Assembly: GCF_000482325.1 (NCBI RefSeq)
Contig: NZ_KI535295.1
Location: forward strand, 731,060 to 795,059
Direction of reading: 5' to 3'
Length of the DNA: 64,000 nucleotides
Source of the DNA: Bacillus sp. UNC438CL73TsuS30
GTDB lineage: Bacteria > Bacillota > Bacilli > Bacillales > Cytobacillaceae
Part shown: positions 61,970-64,000 of the stretch, piece by piece
How the letters are laid out: each line of letters begins with the position of its first letter
Position numbering within the stretch: the first letter of the stretch is position 1
Notes under the pieces: model-generated
The model's input: only the letters and a program-made list of their open reading frames with translations
Told to the model about the DNA's origin: nothing
The model's database searches: none
Position numbers and translations under genes: made by a program

Positions 61970-63997
61970 ATGGGCAAAATTTGGCACATTTATCGATTGG
62001 ATTGGAAAAATATATTCAGCGTTCCTTCCATTGCTTTGTTGGTGGTTGGACTCATGATCCTGCCATCTATGTATGCATGGTTTAATATCAAGTCGATGTG
62101 GGATCCGTACGGGAATACATCGGGAATACAAGTTGCCGTCGCCAATGAGGACGAGGGAGCTAGAATTCGTGGAAAGAATATTAATGTTGGAAATGAAACA
62201 GTAAATAATTTAAAAAAGAATCATAAACTGGGCTGGTTGTTTGTAAGCACTAAGGAAGCTAAAAGGGGAGTGGAGGAGGGAGAATACTACGCCTATCTTA
62301 TCATTCCAAAGGAATTTTCTAATAAAATTACAAGCATCATAACAGCGAATCCTGAAAAACCTGAAATTATTTTTGGAGTAAATGAAAAAATCAATGCCGT
62401 TGCACCGAAAATTGCTAGCTCGGGTGCATCAAGTGTGACAGCTCAAATTAGCCAGGCCTTTATTAAAACGGTTGGAGATGCGATTTTTTCAGGATTTTAT
62501 AAGGCTGGAGTCGAACTTGAAAAAGATCTGCCATCAATTCTAGATGTGGAAAAACAAATTTTTGCGCTGGAAAAGGCACTTCCGGTCATCGATCAGATGG
62601 GGAAAAAAGCAATTGAACTCGAGGGTAAACTTCCTGAGATTCACAGGAAAGGTCAACAAATTATTGAATTGGAACAAAGAATACCAGAGCTAGACCGGGC
62701 AGGTGCAAGTATTTTAAAAGTTGAAGATCATTTACCGCTGGTAAAAGATGCAGGCGACAAGGTGCTCGCCCTCCAAGGAAAGCTTTCGGATATACAAAGT
62801 ACATCTTCAATTGTAGCAGATGTAGTAGCAAACCTTACTGAAATCGAAACAAAAATAAAAGATGCAACCAATCAAGCGAAGGCTGCAAACGAGGCAGATA
62901 CCAAGGGAAATCAGGAACAATTGAACCAGGTTTATGATGAACTAGTAAAAATCCAACATAACGTCCAAGCTACCAGAGTTGATTTACAACAAAAAGTAGA
63001 TAAAGTAGTAGGGGAGATTAACACAGCTTCTGCATTTGTTAAAAATGAGTTACCGACGATTGAACAAAAAATCGATAAAGCTGCCGATTTTGTCCGAAAT
63101 GATTTGCCAGGACTAGAGGAGGATATTCGAAAAGCAGCGGATCTTGTCAGGACCAAGCTTCCGGAAGTTGAAAGGGTGATTCACAAAGCAGCGGATTTGG
63201 CCAGAAATGATTTACCTGGATTTGAAGAAAAAGTTAGAACAGCTTCAGATAGAATTAGACAGTTTAAAAATAGTGTCAATATTTACGATTTGATTCAATT
63301 TTTAAAGCATGACCCGTCGAAGGAGAGCAATTTTTTATCCAATCCAGTTCTGTTAAAAACAAAGCGGGTTTTTCCTATCCCCAATTACGGTTCTGCGATG
63401 TCACCATTTTATACAATGCTTGCTTTGTGGGTAGGAGCTACGCTCCTTGTGGCTTCATTAAGAGTAGACGTAGAAAATCCGAATTATCGCTATAAGGACT
63501 ATCAGCTTTATCTTGGCAGACTATTAACTTTTCTAACAATCGGTATATTTCAAGCAGCAATTGTTTCTTTAGGAGATTTGTTTATCATTCATACCTATGT
63601 GGTGGATAAAGGATGGTTTGTGTTGTTCAGCATCTTCATGAGCATGGTGTTTATCGTTATTACCTACACATTATGTTCAGTGTTTGGCAATATCGGGAAA
63701 GGATTAGCCATTATTCTTTTAGTCCTGCAAATTTCCAGTTCTGGCGCAACATTTCCAGTAAGTGTGACATCAACCTTTTTCCAAAAGCTAAATCCTTTCA
63801 TGCCTTTCACTTATGGTGTTAGCATGCTGCGGGAAACAGTCGGTGGAATGATAAATAAGATTGTTGTCAAAGACTTTTTTGCCCTACTTGTTTTTGTAGG
63901 TATTAGTTTTCTGATTGCGTTTGTCTTAAAGAAACCATTAGGAACTCGAATCCAGAAAACAGCAGAAAAAGCGAAAGCTACTAAACTGGTTCCTTAA
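61970..63997 (+). CDS. yhgE: YhgE/Pip-type membrane protein
   Basis: 675 residues, complete; the stop lies 3 bp before the window end. One N-terminal helix (about 19-37, IALLVVGLMILPSMYAWFN) is followed by a long extracellular region (about 40-475) and a C-terminal ABC2-like membrane domain of five or six helices. The extracellular region contains 18-residue helical repeats, clearest at residues 370-430 (KAADFVRNDLPGLEEDIR, KAADLVRTKLPEVERVIH, KAADLARNDLPGFEEKVR). Family members include the lactococcal phage infection protein Pip and components related to ESX/type VII secretion. The specific role here is unknown. Confidence 0.88.
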   Translation: MGKIWHIYRLDWKNIFSVPSIALLVVGLMILPSMYAWFNIKSMWDPYGNTSGIQVAVANEDEGARIRGKNINVGNETVNNLKKNHKLGWLFVSTKEAKRGVEEGEYYAYLIIPKEFSNKITSIITANPEKPEIIFGVNEKINAVAPKIASSGASSVTAQISQAFIKTVGDAIFSGFYKAGVELEKDLPSILDVEKQIFALEKALPVIDQMGKKAIELEGKLPEIHRKGQQIIELEQRIPELDRAGASILKVEDHLPLVKDAGDKVLALQGKLSDIQSTSSIVADVVANLTEIETKIKDATNQAKAANEADTKGNQEQLNQVYDELVKIQHNVQATRVDLQQKVDKVVGEINTASAFVKNELPTIEQKIDKAADFVRNDLPGLEEDIRKAADLVRTKLPEVERVIHKAADLARNDLPGFEEKVRTASDRIRQFKNSVNIYDLIQFLKHDPSKESNFLSNPVLLKTKRVFPIPNYGSAMSPFYTMLALWVGATLLVASLRVDVENPNYRYKDYQLYLGRLLTFLTIGIFQAAIVSLGDLFIIHTYVVDKGWFVLFSIFMSMVFIVITYTLCSVFGNIGKGLAIILLVLQISSSGATFPVSVTSTFFQKLNPFMPFTYGVSMLRETVGGMINKIVVKDFFALLVFVGISFLIAFVLKKPLGTRIQKTAEKAKATKLVP

Positions 63998-64000
63998 TTG

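Overview
The window looks like a chromosomal segment of a low-GC, endospore-forming Bacillaceae (a Bacillus, Neobacillus or Mesobacillus type). The evidence is the block hflX-ynbB-glnR-glnA followed by lexA/yneA-yneB-ynzC-tkt-sirA-yneF and ccdA-yneI-ccdC-yneK, in nearly the order known from Bacillus subtilis. Strong AGGAGG ribosome sites, frequent GTG/TTG starts and the sporulation genes sirA and a Spo0E-like gene agree. Species assignment is not possible from sequence alone.

Region 1 (1-16.7 kb) is conserved core. It holds the end of the GTPase gene hflX, the PLP enzyme ynbB, an eight-unit 52-bp tandem repeat, glnRA under a consensus promoter with GlnR boxes, the divergent SOS pair lexA / yneA-yneB-ynzC with LexA boxes, transketolase, the replication inhibitor sirA, a heterodimeric ABC exporter inserted relative to B. 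subtilis, a 59-codon Spo0E-like gene, and the cytochrome c maturation genes ccdA-yneI-ccdC.

Region 2 (16.8-55.8 kb) begins with an intact selenocysteine tRNA gene (selC) and ends with a 3' fragment of the same tRNA in direct orientation. This is the geometry left by an element integrated at a tRNA 3' end, but no integrase is visible and several genes inside look like core functions. In between lie a soluble-sugar-dehydrogenase-like gene, a small FbpA-like gene, an actin-like plasmid segregation pair (Alp7A type plus a ribbon-helix-helix/coiled-coil partner), gapN-ptsHI, a MerR gene with an MpfA-like CNNM transporter, an etfBA-fixCX cluster (electron-bifurcating Etf type), a double-helix-turn-helix/J-domain fusion, TetR with an RND exporter, a DcuSR/CitST-type two-component system with a GntP-type permease, thrC, an orphan ABC binding lipoprotein, and a homogentisate operon (hppD, an uncharacterised gene, fahA, hmgA) that lacks a recognisable maleylacetoacetate isomerase. 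It continues with a proteasome-like Ntn hydrolase whose Thr1/Asp17/Arg19/Lys33 set is intact, and a GntR-controlled cluster of HMG-CoA-lyase-like enzyme, family III CoA-transferase, CitMHS transporter and PaaY-like protein. An 18-bp sequence repeated twice in that cluster is probably the GntR operator.

Region 3 (55.9-64 kb) holds an MFS transporter, two M20 amidohydrolases around a second GntR regulator, a hypothetical gene, an Rrf2 regulator with a clear palindromic operator, and a YhgE/Pip-type membrane protein with 18-residue helical repeats.

The strongest leads for new biology are the free-standing proteasome-like hydrolase, the unknown gene in the homogentisate operon, the selC direct repeat with the partition module beside it, and the GntR/CoA-transferase/lyase cluster.
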